64,000 nucleotides of DNA from an uncultured Corynebacterium sp. (lineage in GTDB: Bacteria > Actinomycetota > Actinomycetes > Mycobacteriales > Mycobacteriaceae), in the NCBI RefSeq assembly GCF_943914615.1, contig NZ_CALUCS010000009.1:1-64000 (forward strand), written 5' to 3'. A model generated the notes under the pieces. It searched no databases. It was not told where the DNA came from and saw only the letters and a list, made by a program, of their open reading frames with translations. Positions 43,865 to 54,580 of the stretch are shown here, one piece after another. The translations under genes and the position numbers were made by a program. Each line of letters opens with the position of its first letter. Position 1 is the stretch's first letter.

Positions 43865-44497
43865 ATGACTGAAGAACGTACAGCTGATAGCAATTCAGCT
43901 AACACAGCTAGCGCAGCTAAGGCCGCTTCCTTCAAGCGCCACGGCTCGCGCTACAAGGCGCGCCGGCGCGCAGTGGACATCCTGTTCGAGGCCGAGTTCC
44001 GCGACATCGATCCGGTGGAGATCGTCGAAGAGCGCATTTCGCTGGCGAAGGACTCGGCGAACCAGGTCAAGCCCGTGCCGGAGTACACCCAACAGATTGT
44101 GCCCGGCGTGGCGACGAACCTGGATGCGCTGGACGAGTCCATCGCCCTGCACCTGTCCAGCGGTTGGCAGCTGGATCGCCTGCCCGCCGTCGACCGCGCG
44201 GTTCTGCGTGTGGCGGCGTGGGAGCTGAAGTTCAACGACGACGTGCCCCCGCAGGTGGCCGTGGTCGAGGGAGTGGAGCTGGCCAGCGAATACTCCCACG
44301 ACAAGGCGCCCAGCTACATCCACGCGGTGCTGGACGGCATCAACAAGGACCTGCAGCTGCAGGCGGATATGAAGATCGCCGACGCGGCCGCCGCTCAGAG
44401 GGCCGAACGCGCCGAATCCGGCAGCGAAGATGCGGCGGAGTCCGACGAATTGGACGGGCTGCTCGACGAGGTCATCAAAGAGTCCGGCGAAGCGTGA
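43865..44497 (+). CDS. nusB: transcription antitermination factor NusB
   Basis: 210 residues, longer than typical NusB (about 140) owing to an N-terminal polar extension (about 25 residues) and an acidic Ala/Glu-rich C-terminus (about 55). The helical core has RRRAVDILFEAEFRD (about residue 35), LDRLPAVDRAVLRVAAWEL (about 100) and INKDLQ at the end. NusB with NusE helps rRNA transcription elongate. The following promoter of the pyr operon overlaps the gene's 3' end. Confidence 0.95.
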   Translation: MTEERTADSNSANTASAAKAASFKRHGSRYKARRRAVDILFEAEFRDIDPVEIVEERISLAKDSANQVKPVPEYTQQIVPGVATNLDALDESIALHLSSGWQLDRLPAVDRAVLRVAAWELKFNDDVPPQVAVVEGVELASEYSHDKAPSYIHAVLDGINKDLQLQADMKIADAAAAQRAERAESGSEDAAESDELDGLLDEVIKESGEA

Positions 44498-44503
44498 TAG
44501 ACT
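44498..44503 (+). promoter_or_regulatory. candidate -10 box of the pyr operon
   Basis: TAGACT immediately after the nusB stop, about 65 nt before pyrR. A start 6-7 nt later would place the PyrR site about 30 nt inside the transcript. An alternative -10, TAGACA, lies at 44520-44525. Confidence 0.4.
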
Positions 44504-44534
44504 TCTAGTCGTCAAAAAGTAGACATCCTTTAAC

Positions 44535-44563
44535 GGACCGCACAGAGAGGCGGGAAAGGAGGT
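44535..44563 (+). promoter_or_regulatory. PyrR-binding mRNA stem-loop overlapping the pyrR ribosome binding site
   Basis: The RNA carries CACAGAGAGGC, matching the conserved PyrR-binding loop (consensus around CCAGAGAGGCU), closed by CCGC/GCGG. The strong Shine-Dalgarno AAAGGAGG (44556-44562) lies directly downstream and GACC (44536-44539) can pair with GGTC (44561-44564). With no terminator between it and pyrR, PyrR plus UMP should block translation, as described in mycobacteria, and not attenuate transcription. Confidence 0.75.
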
Positions 44564-44567
44564 CACG

Positions 44568-45155
44568 ATGAACTCGACGGCTGGGGAAGCTGGCGTCACC
44601 CTACTCGACGCAGATCAAGTTTCCCGTACTGTCGCGCGCATCGCGCACCAGATTATTGAAAAGACGGCGCTGGATGGGGAAGACTCCCGGCGCGTAGTTC
44701 TACTCGGCATTCCATCGGGGGGAGTGCCGCTTGCGGCCCGCCTGGCCGAAAAGATTCAGCATTTCACGGGGGTTGAGGTGTTCCAGGGCTCCCTGGACAT
44801 CACCCTGTACCGCGACGACCTGCGCAACACGACGCACCGTGCGCTCAAGCCCACCAAGGTTCCCGCGGAGGGGATTGATGACGCCACCGTCGTCCTGGTC
44901 GACGATGTCCTTTACAGTGGCCGTTCCATCCGCGCAGCACTCGATGCCCTCACAGATATCGGCCGGCCTTATGCCGTGCAGGTTGCAGTACTGATCGACC
45001 GCGGGCACCGCAAACTGCCGATCCGCGCGGACTACGTGGGTAAGAACATTCCGACCGCCGCGGACGAGGACGTGACGGTGAACCTCGCGGAGCTGGACGG
45101 CGTAGACAACGTGGTGCTGACCCGCAGACCAGGCGCTGGGGAAGGGAGCAACTAA
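44568..45155 (+). CDS. pyrR: pyr operon regulator / uracil phosphoribosyltransferase PyrR
   Basis: 195 residues of the PRT fold. The PRPP-binding loop VVLVDDVLYSGRSIRAALDAL (about residue 105) and LGIPSGGVPLAARLA (about 45) are intact. PyrR binds a specific mRNA stem-loop in the presence of UMP, and such a site lies just ahead of this gene. It opens the operon and is 3 nt from pyrB. Confidence 0.97.
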   Translation: MNSTAGEAGVTLLDADQVSRTVARIAHQIIEKTALDGEDSRRVVLLGIPSGGVPLAARLAEKIQHFTGVEVFQGSLDITLYRDDLRNTTHRALKPTKVPAEGIDDATVVLVDDVLYSGRSIRAALDALTDIGRPYAVQVAVLIDRGHRKLPIRADYVGKNIPTAADEDVTVNLAELDGVDNVVLTRRPGAGEGSN

Positions 45156-45158
45156 GCC

Positions 45159-46094
45159 ATGAAGCACCTGATTAGCATTTCCGATCTGAACAAGTCTGAA
45201 ATCTTGGGCCTGATGGACGAGGCAGATCGCTTCGCCGAGGCTCTCGAGGGCCGCGAGATGAAGAAGCTGCCCACGCTGCGCGGCCGCACGATCTTCACCC
45301 TGTTCTACGAAAACTCCACTCGTACGCGCTCCTCTTTCGAGACCGCGGGCAAGTGGATGAGCGCGGACGTCATCAACATCTCCGCCTCCAGTTCGTCCGT
45401 AAAAAAGGGCGAGTCGCTGCGCGATACTGCGCTGACCTTGAAGGCCGTGGGCGCCGACGCGATCATCATGCGCCACCCGTCTTCCGGCGCGGCTCGGCAG
45501 GTGGCCGGTTGGCTGGACGATACGGCCATCATCAATGCTGGTGACGGTTCCAATCAGCACCCCACCCAGGCTCTTTTGGACGCCACCACGATGCGCAACC
45601 GCATCGGAGAGATTAGCGGCAAAAAGGTAGTGATCGTCGGGGATATCCTGCACTCCCGCGTGGCCCGCTCGAATGCGCAGTTGCTCACGACCCTCGGCGC
45701 GGAGGTGGTCTTCGTGGCGCCCCCGACGCTGGTACCGCTGGGTATCCAGCACTGGAGCGCAGAGCCCGATAGCGTGCGCGTCAGCTACGACTTCGACAGC
45801 GAGATCGCCGACGCGGACGTTGTGATGATGCTGCGTGTCCAGGCTGAGCGCATGCACGGCGGCTTCTTCCCCTCGCACCGCGAATACGCCACCCGCTACG
45901 GCCTTTCCCAGGCACGCGCGGAGCGTATGAAGGAAGGCGCGATCATCATGCACCCGGGCCCGATGCTGCGTGGCATGGAGATCAATTACGACGTTGCCGA
46001 TGCCCCGCAGACCGTGGTGTTGAACCAGGTAACCGCGGGCGTGCACGTGCGCATGGCGGTACTGTTCACCCTGCTAGTTGGGGAAGAGGGCTAG
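45159..46094 (+). CDS. pyrB: aspartate carbamoyltransferase catalytic chain
   Basis: 311 residues. The carbamoyl-phosphate motif ENSTRTRSSFE (about residue 50), RHPSSGAARQ (about 105), and HPTQALLDATTM (about 129) are present; LRVQAERM and the loop near residue 225 bind aspartate. No regulatory pyrI is seen, as usual outside enterobacteria. It ends 51 nt before pyrC's chosen start. Confidence 0.98.
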   Translation: MKHLISISDLNKSEILGLMDEADRFAEALEGREMKKLPTLRGRTIFTLFYENSTRTRSSFETAGKWMSADVINISASSSSVKKGESLRDTALTLKAVGADAIIMRHPSSGAARQVAGWLDDTAIINAGDGSNQHPTQALLDATTMRNRIGEISGKKVVIVGDILHSRVARSNAQLLTTLGAEVVFVAPPTLVPLGIQHWSAEPDSVRVSYDFDSEIADADVVMMLRVQAERMHGGFFPSHREYATRYGLSQARAERMKEGAIIMHPGPMLRGMEINYDVADAPQTVVLNQVTAGVHVRMAVLFTLLVGEEG

Positions 46095-46145
46095 GCGCAC
46101 ATGGCCCAGACAGATAAGAAGACTTTCGACGAAGGAGCTTTGACC

Positions 46146-47501
46146 ATGACCTCCGAGTACCCGGCCACCGGCGAGCTGGCGGGCCACCCCACCGGCGCGG
46201 TGAACGCAGTGCTGCTGCGCGGCGTGTTGTTGTACGGGGAGGGGGAGAAGCAGGACGTGCTGATCCAGGACGGCGTGATCGCCGAGATCGGCGCTGACCT
46301 CGCCGGTTCCGCCCCACAGGGCGCGGAGGTGCTGGACCTGGACGGCCAGGTGCTTCTTCCTGGCCTGGTGGACATGCACGTTCACCTGCGCGAGCCGGGT
46401 CGAGAGGATACCGAGACCATTGCTACCGGCTCCGCGGCTGCTGCCCAGGGCGGATTCACGGCCGTGTTCACCATGGCGAACACCGCGCCCGTCACGGATA
46501 ACCCCGCCATCGCGGAGATGGTGTGGTTCAAGGGGCAGAACACGAACCTGTGCGACGTGCACCCAGTTGGCTCGATCTCCAAGGGCTTGGAGGGCAAGGA
46601 GCTCACTGAGTTCGGCATGATGGCCGATTCCGACGCGAAGGTGCGCATGTTCTCCGACGACGGCAAGTGCGTCGACGATCCCCGCCTGATGCGCCGCGCC
46701 ATCGAGTACTCCAAGGGCATGGACGTGCTGCTGGCCCAGCACTGCGAGGAGCCCCGCCTGACCGAGGGCGCCGTGGCCCACGAGGGCGAGACCGCAGCCC
46801 GGTTGGGTCTGGGCGGCTGGCCGCGGGTGGCCGAGGAATCCATCGTCGCCCGCGATGCCATCATGGCCCGCGACTACGGCGGCCGCCTGCACATCTGCCA
46901 CGCCTCCACCGAGGGAACTGTGGAGCTGCTGCGCTGGGCTAAGGCCCAGGACATTCCGCTTACAGCGGAAGTCACCCCGCACCACCTGCTGCTCACCGAT
47001 GCGCGGCTGGAGACCTACGATGGCGTGAACCGCGTGAACCCGCCTTTGCGCGAGCAGCGCGACGTGGAGGCGCTGCGCGCAGCCCTGATCGACGGCACCG
47101 TCGACTGCGTGGCCACCGACCACGCCCCGCACGGTTCCGAGGACAAGTGCTGCGAATTCGACCAGGCCCGCCCCGGCATGCTGGGCATCGAGACCTCGCT
47201 GGCGCTGATCGCCAAGATCTTCGTCATCAATGGCGACGAGGACTGGCGCTTCGTCGCCAAGGTTATGTCCGAGCGCCCGGCGGAAATCACCAAGCTGCCC
47301 GGCCACGGCCGCCCGATTGCAGTAGGGGAGCCGGCGAACCTGTGCGCAGTGGACGTTAACAAGAAGTGGACGGCGCACGGCAAGGACATGGCCTCCAAGG
47401 CCGACAACACCCCGTACGAGGGCATGGAGATGCCGGTCAAGGTGACCACCACGCTGTTGCGAGGCAAGGTGACCTGCAAGAACGGCTCAGTAGTGAACTA
47501 A
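46146..47501 (+). CDS. pyrC: dihydroorotase
   Basis: 451 residues, class I dihydroorotase. DMHVHLREPGRED (HxH zinc site, about residue 77), the catalytic Asp in CVATDHAPH (about residue 320), and HICHASTEG plus HHLLLTD histidines are intact. GAAGGAG (46131-46137) supports ATG 46146; an in-frame ATG at 46101 would add 15 residues with a weaker ribosome binding site (GAAGAGGG). The 5' 45 nt form a reading frame either way. Confidence 0.95.
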   Translation: MTSEYPATGELAGHPTGAVNAVLLRGVLLYGEGEKQDVLIQDGVIAEIGADLAGSAPQGAEVLDLDGQVLLPGLVDMHVHLREPGREDTETIATGSAAAAQGGFTAVFTMANTAPVTDNPAIAEMVWFKGQNTNLCDVHPVGSISKGLEGKELTEFGMMADSDAKVRMFSDDGKCVDDPRLMRRAIEYSKGMDVLLAQHCEEPRLTEGAVAHEGETAARLGLGGWPRVAEESIVARDAIMARDYGGRLHICHASTEGTVELLRWAKAQDIPLTAEVTPHHLLLTDARLETYDGVNRVNPPLREQRDVEALRAALIDGTVDCVATDHAPHGSEDKCCEFDQARPGMLGIETSLALIAKIFVINGDEDWRFVAKVMSERPAEITKLPGHGRPIAVGEPANLCAVDVNKKWTAHGKDMASKADNTPYEGMEMPVKVTTTLLRGKVTCKNGSVVN

Positions 47502-47514
47502 GCACCCACGAGTG

Positions 47515-47524
47515 GGCGTCAATA
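47515..47524 (+). repeat. dispersed 10-mer GGCGTCAMTA, copy 12 (intergenic)
   Basis: GTGGGCGTCAATA followed by AAAAGAACC in the 67-nt pyrC-carA gap. Outside any gene, so protein coding cannot explain it. Confidence 0.85.
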
Positions 47525-47568
47525 AAAAGAACCAAACACAACAGCTAAGAGTTAAGGAAACAAGCACA

Positions 47569-48705
47569 ATGAGCTACACGCCAGCAGCACTGGTTCTCGC
47601 CGACGGGAAGATCTTCCGCGGCCGCGCATTCGGCGCGACGGGCCGCACCCTGGGCGAGGCGGTGTTCACCACGGCCATGACCGGCTACCAGGAGACCATG
47701 ACCGACCCGTCCTACCACCGTCAGATCGTGGTGGCGACCGCCCCGCAGATCGGCAACACGGGCTGGAACGACGAAGATTCCGAGTCCCGCGGAGACAATA
47801 TCTGGGTCGCCGGCCTGGTTATCCGCGACCTATCCCGCTCCGTGAGCAACTGGCGCGCCGACCGTAGCCTGACCGACGAGATGGAAGCCCAGGGCATCAT
47901 CGGCATCCAGAACGTCGACACCCGTGCGATCGTGCGCCACCTGCGCGACAAGGGCTCCGTGGCCGCGGGCATCTTTAGCGGTGACGCCCTCACCTCCGAC
48001 GAAGACATGCTCAGCCAAGTGCAGGCCCAGCCGTCCATGGCCGGTGCGGATTTGTCCGCCGACGTCAGCACCGACGAGCTATACGTGGTGGAGCCAGAAG
48101 GGGAGATCAAGTACACCGTTATCGCCTACGACATGGGCATCAAGACGAACACCCCGCGCGAGTTCTCCAAGCGCGGCGTGCGCAGCGTGGTCGTGCCCTC
48201 CAACACCAGTTTCGAAGAGGTGCAGAAGCTAATGGAGGAGTACAACGCCAACGGCGTGTTCATCTCCAACGGCCCGGGCGACCCAGCAACCGCCGACGCA
48301 ACGGTGGAGGAGCTGAAGAAGATCCTGGCAGCCAAGATTCCTTTCTTCGGCATCTGCTTCGGCAACCAGCTACTCGGCCGCGCACTGGGCATGGAAACCT
48401 ACAAGCTGAAATTCGGCCACCGTGGCACCAACGTGCCGGTCCTGGACCACCAGACCGGCCGTATCGACATCACTGCGCAGAACCACGGCTTCGCCCTGAA
48501 GGGCAAGGCGCTGGAGAAGTTCGACACCCCGTTCGGCGAAGCGCAGGTGACGCACACCTGCCTGAACGACGACGTGGTCGAGGGCGTGGCACTGCTGGAC
48601 GGCAGCGCATTCTCCGTCCAATACCACCCGGAATCGGCAGCCGGCCCGCACGACGCAAACCCGCTGTTCGATAAGTTTTTCGCGAACCTCGAGAAGAACA
48701 GCTAA
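47569..48705 (+). CDS. carA: carbamoyl-phosphate synthase small subunit
   Basis: 378 residues beginning MSYTPAALVLADGKIFRG, matching other CarA N-termini; an upstream in-frame ATG at 47512 has no ribosome binding site while AAGGAA (47554-47559) fits this one. The class I amidotransferase C-terminus has FFGICFGNQLLGRA (nucleophile Cys about residue 267) and QYHPESAAGPHD (His and Glu). It makes ammonia from glutamine for CarB. Confidence 0.97.
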   Translation: MSYTPAALVLADGKIFRGRAFGATGRTLGEAVFTTAMTGYQETMTDPSYHRQIVVATAPQIGNTGWNDEDSESRGDNIWVAGLVIRDLSRSVSNWRADRSLTDEMEAQGIIGIQNVDTRAIVRHLRDKGSVAAGIFSGDALTSDEDMLSQVQAQPSMAGADLSADVSTDELYVVEPEGEIKYTVIAYDMGIKTNTPREFSKRGVRSVVVPSNTSFEEVQKLMEEYNANGVFISNGPGDPATADATVEELKKILAAKIPFFGICFGNQLLGRALGMETYKLKFGHRGTNVPVLDHQTGRIDITAQNHGFALKGKALEKFDTPFGEAQVTHTCLNDDVVEGVALLDGSAFSVQYHPESAAGPHDANPLFDKFFANLEKNS

Positions 48706-48785
48706 CGCAACAGAGCAAAGCAACGCACAGCAACAGAGCCAAGTTAAGCAACAGCCAGCAATATCGGATTAGAGGGAAAACACCA
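48706..48785 (+). other. CA-rich leader with repeated GCAACAG between carA and carB
   Basis: GCAACAG occurs at 48707-48713, 48730-48736 and 48748-48754 in an unstructured C/A-rich stretch ahead of carB; GCAACAGAG is present twice. The ribosome binding site is AGAGGG (48771-48776). It might be a ribosome stand-by region or bind a regulatory factor. Confidence 0.5.
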
Positions 48786-52147
<3,362 letters not shown>

Positions 52148-52151
<4 letters not shown>

Positions 52152-53002
52152 CCGCGAGTGCAAGTCCGGTAGCCCGCCCAACCTTCGGAGAGCGCTTTCT
52201 GGAGCGTTCCCAGGAGTTCGGGCAGCTCTGCGTCGGCATGGATCCGCACGTGGGCATCCTGGAGGCCTGGGGACTGAAGGCGGATGTCTCTGGCCTGGAA
52301 ACTTTCAGCAAGACTTGCGTGGAGGCATTCGCGGACGTCGCCTGCGTGGTCAAACCCCAGGTGGCCTTCTACGAGCAGTTCGGTTCGGCAGGGTTGGCTG
52401 TGCTCGAGCGTTCCATTGCGGAGCTGCGGAAGGCAGGGGTGTTGGTGATCGCCGACGCCAAGCGAGGCGACATTGGCTCGACCATGGCCGGGTACGCGCG
52501 GGCATGGTTGGATCCGGTATCCCCGCTGTGCAGCGATGCTGTGACCGTATCCCCGTGGCTAGGCTTCGACTCCCTGCGCCCCGTCATCGACCTCGGTGAG
52601 CGGCACGGTCGGGGAGTAATCGTCCTGGCTGCTACTTCGAACCCGGAGGCGCGAGGGCTGCAACGATCTCACTTCGACGACACAGACACGAACTTGGCCC
52701 AATACATCGTGGACCGTGTGGCCACGGAGAACGCCCAGCATTCCGGTGCCGGCAACCTGGGAGTGGTCGTCGGCGCTACGCTGGCCGAGCCACCACGGCT
52801 GGATCAGGTGGGCGGTATGGTTCTGATGCCGGGTGTCGGCGCCCAGGGAGGCACCATGGACGATGTGCGACGTATCGCCGGGGGAGACCAGACGGCGTCA
52901 CTAGTCTCGCCCAACGTATCCCGCGGTGTACTGCGGGCAGGGCCAAAAGTTGCAGACCTACGCAACGCCGTGGCGGAGCAGGCGGCAACCCTACGGCTCT
53001 AG
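52148..53002 (+). CDS. pyrF: orotidine 5'-phosphate decarboxylase (type 2)
   Basis: 284 residues. It starts at GTG 52148 overlapping the carB stop. The type 2 family signature DAKRGDIGSTMAGYARAWL (catalytic Lys and Asp, about residue 101) and LCVGMDPHVGIL at the N-terminus are clear. It decarboxylates OMP to UMP. It ends the pyr operon; pyrD and pyrE are not in this window. Confidence 0.96.
52894..52903 (+). repeat. dispersed 10-mer GGCGTCAMTA, copy 14
   Basis: GGCGTCACTA in pyrF, read as Thr-Ala-Ser-Leu. It lacks the A-rich tail (GTCTCG follows). Confidence 0.7.
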
Positions 53003-53077
53003 CAGGGGCTTTTGCTGTTCTTCATGGATTCAGGTGTTACACTGATACTCATTGTTTGAAACCTGTTCACAAAGCAC

Positions 53078-53099
53078 GCCGCCTGCACTTATAGGCGGC
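53078..53099. terminator. 7-bp hairpin after pyrF
   Basis: GCCGCCT (53078-53084) and AGGCGGC (53093-53099) pair perfectly around an 8-nt loop, 75 nt after pyrF. No T tract follows; candidate terminator of the pyr operon. Confidence 0.45.
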
Positions 53100-53128
53100 T
53101 CGGTGAAGCGTGTACAGTAGTCGAAAAC

Positions 53129-53149
53129 ATGAATCTGAATAATGAATCT
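53129..53149 (+). repeat. direct repeat ATGAATCT in the mihF leader
   Basis: ATGAATCT at 53129-53136 and 53142-53149, spaced 13 nt start to start, just upstream of the candidate promoters. It could be a paired activator or repressor site. Confidence 0.4.
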
Positions 53150-53161
53150 CGGTGTGTCAGC

Positions 53162-53191
53162 TTGGCATTTTTAACCGTGAGGATTTAATAT
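53162..53191 (+). promoter_or_regulatory. candidate mihF promoter P1
   Basis: TTGGCA (53162-53167) and TAATAT (53186-53191), spacer 18 nt, good matches to consensus. Confidence 0.5.
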
Positions 53192-53197
53192 CCAGCG

Positions 53198-53227
53198 TTG
53201 CTTGGAATACCGTTCGGTCTCTATAGC
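53198..53227 (+). promoter_or_regulatory. candidate mihF promoter P2
   Basis: TTGCTT (53198-53203) and TATAGC (53222-53227), spacer 18 nt, 66 nt before the mihF start codon. Confidence 0.45.
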
Positions 53228-53292
53228 ATGCTGGTTACAGACCAGAAAAACTTTCCATCATTTAAGACGAGAAAAATTTAACGGAGGCACCC

Positions 53293-53613
53293 GTGGCACT
53301 TCCCCAGTTGACCGATGAGCAGCGCGCAGCAGCGCTGAAGAAGGCAGCCGAGGCACGCAAGGCACGCGCAGAACTGCGCGAGAAGCTGAAGCGTGGCGGC
53401 ACCGACCTGAAGCAGGTCCTGAAGGACGCCGAGACCGACGAGACCCTGGGCAAGATGAAGGTTTCCGCCCTGCTGGTTTCCCTGCCGAAGGTTGGCAAGG
53501 TGAAGGCCAAGGAGATCATGGAGCAGCTGGAGATCGCCGAGACTCGTCGCATCCGCGGCCTGGGTGACCGTCAGCGCCGTGCCCTGCTGGAGCACTTCGG
53601 TTTCGAGGAATAA
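53293..53613 (+). CDS. mihF: integration host factor, actinobacterial type
   Basis: 106 residues, nearly all helical, Lys/Arg/Ala-rich, with a helix-hairpin-helix-like KVGKVKAKEIMEQLEI block (about residue 67) and C-terminal RRIRGLGDRQRRALLEHF. This small nucleoid protein is unique to actinobacteria and essential in mycobacteria; it binds and bends DNA. GTG 53293 has GGAGG 6 nt upstream. It precedes gmk by 2 nt in the usual actinobacterial order. Confidence 0.96.
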   Translation: MALPQLTDEQRAAALKKAAEARKARAELREKLKRGGTDLKQVLKDAETDETLGKMKVSALLVSLPKVGKVKAKEIMEQLEIAETRRIRGLGDRQRRALLEHFGFEE

Positions 53614-53615
53614 TC

Positions 53616-54182
53616 TTGAGCCCGGACCTGAATAGCGGACGGATCGTCGTACTGGCGGGCCCATCTGCGGTGGGTAAGTCCACCGTCGTGCGCCGCCTGC
53701 GCACCGACGTTCCGGACCTGTTTTTCAGCGTGTCCATGACCACCCGCGACCCGCGTCCCGGCGAGGTCGACGGCGAGGACTACATCTACGTCACCCGCGA
53801 ACAGTTCGAACAGAACATTGCGGCAGACAAGATGCTGGAATGGGCGGAGATTCACGGAGGCCTACAGCTTTCCGGCACGCCGCGCGAGCCCATCGAAAAG
53901 GCGCTGGCTGATTCCCGTCCTGTGCTCGTCGAGGTAGATCTCGAGGGCGCACGTAACGTCAAGAAGATGCTGCCCGAGGTGCAGACTGTCTTCCTGGCTC
54001 CGCCGTCGTGGGAGGAGCTGGTTGACCGCCTGACCGGCCGTGGCACCGAGACTCAGGACGTCATCGAGCGCCGCCTGCAGACTGCGAAGGTCGAGATGGC
54101 CTCGCAGTCCGAGTTCGATCACGTGGTTGTGAACGACGACGTGGATCAGGCCGTGGCGGCCATCAGCGAGATCCTCCGCTAG
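53616..54182 (+). CDS. gmk: guanylate kinase
   Basis: 188 residues. P-loop GPSAVGKSTVV (about residue 15), SVSMTTRDPRPGEVDGEDY (GMP-binding, about 38-57) and the lid region are intact. It phosphorylates GMP to GDP. The start is TTG, 2 nt after the mihF stop, suggesting translational coupling. Confidence 0.97.
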   Translation: MSPDLNSGRIVVLAGPSAVGKSTVVRRLRTDVPDLFFSVSMTTRDPRPGEVDGEDYIYVTREQFEQNIAADKMLEWAEIHGGLQLSGTPREPIEKALADSRPVLVEVDLEGARNVKKMLPEVQTVFLAPPSWEELVDRLTGRGTETQDVIERRLQTAKVEMASQSEFDHVVVNDDVDQAVAAISEILR

Positions 54183-54278
54183 TCGATGCGCAGAAGGGGC
54201 CGCGGCACACACGCCAGCCCCGCGCTTTAAAGAACTAAATACATAATCAAACAACCCACCAAAGAAAAGGTGAATACC

Positions 54279-54560
54279 GTGGAAAACCAGGACGTGAATG
54301 CGAACGACAGCGTGTTCGATCCTCCTGTAGGCATCACCAATCCACCGATCGACGAACTGCTGACGAAGGTTTCCTCCAAGTACGCTTTGGTCATCTTCGC
54401 AGCTAAGCGCGCACGTCAGATCAACGACTACTTCCAGACGGTCGACGAGGGCGTCTTCGAGTTCGTCGGACCTCTGGTGACCCCGGATGTTCACGAGAAG
54501 CCGCTGTCCATCGCCCTGCGCGAGATTAACCGGGATCTGTTGGAACACACCGAGGGTTAA
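54279..54560 (+). CDS. rpoZ: RNA polymerase omega subunit
   Basis: 93 residues. The PPIDELLTKVSSKYALVIFAAKRARQIN block (about residues 22-50) and EKPLSIALREIN near the end are diagnostic. Omega stabilises the beta' subunit. GTG 54279 is preferred to GTG 54270 because AAAAGG (54265-54270) then lies at proper distance. An 87-nt gap with TAAATACAT-type AT-rich sequence separates it from gmk. Confidence 0.94.
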   Translation: MENQDVNANDSVFDPPVGITNPPIDELLTKVSSKYALVIFAAKRARQINDYFQTVDEGVFEFVGPLVTPDVHEKPLSIALREINRDLLEHTEG

Positions 54561-54565
54561 ACCAG

Positions 54566-54571
54566 CTAGGC
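54566..54571 (+). promoter_or_regulatory. -10 box of coaBC, probable leaderless start
   Basis: TAGGCT ends 9 nt before GTG 54581 and follows the rpoZ stop by 5 nt. No ribosome binding site lies between. Confidence 0.5.
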
Positions 54572-54580
54572 TGATTCGTT

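Larger units (their letters stand above)
53003..53292 (+). other. long mihF leader region
   Basis: This 290-nt gap is unusually AT-rich for the window and has no credible ORF. It contains a hairpin, a direct repeat, two candidate promoters and, close to mihF, an A-rich stretch with a ribosome binding site (GGAGG, 53283-53287). A highly expressed, regulated mihF is a likely reason. Confidence 0.6.
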
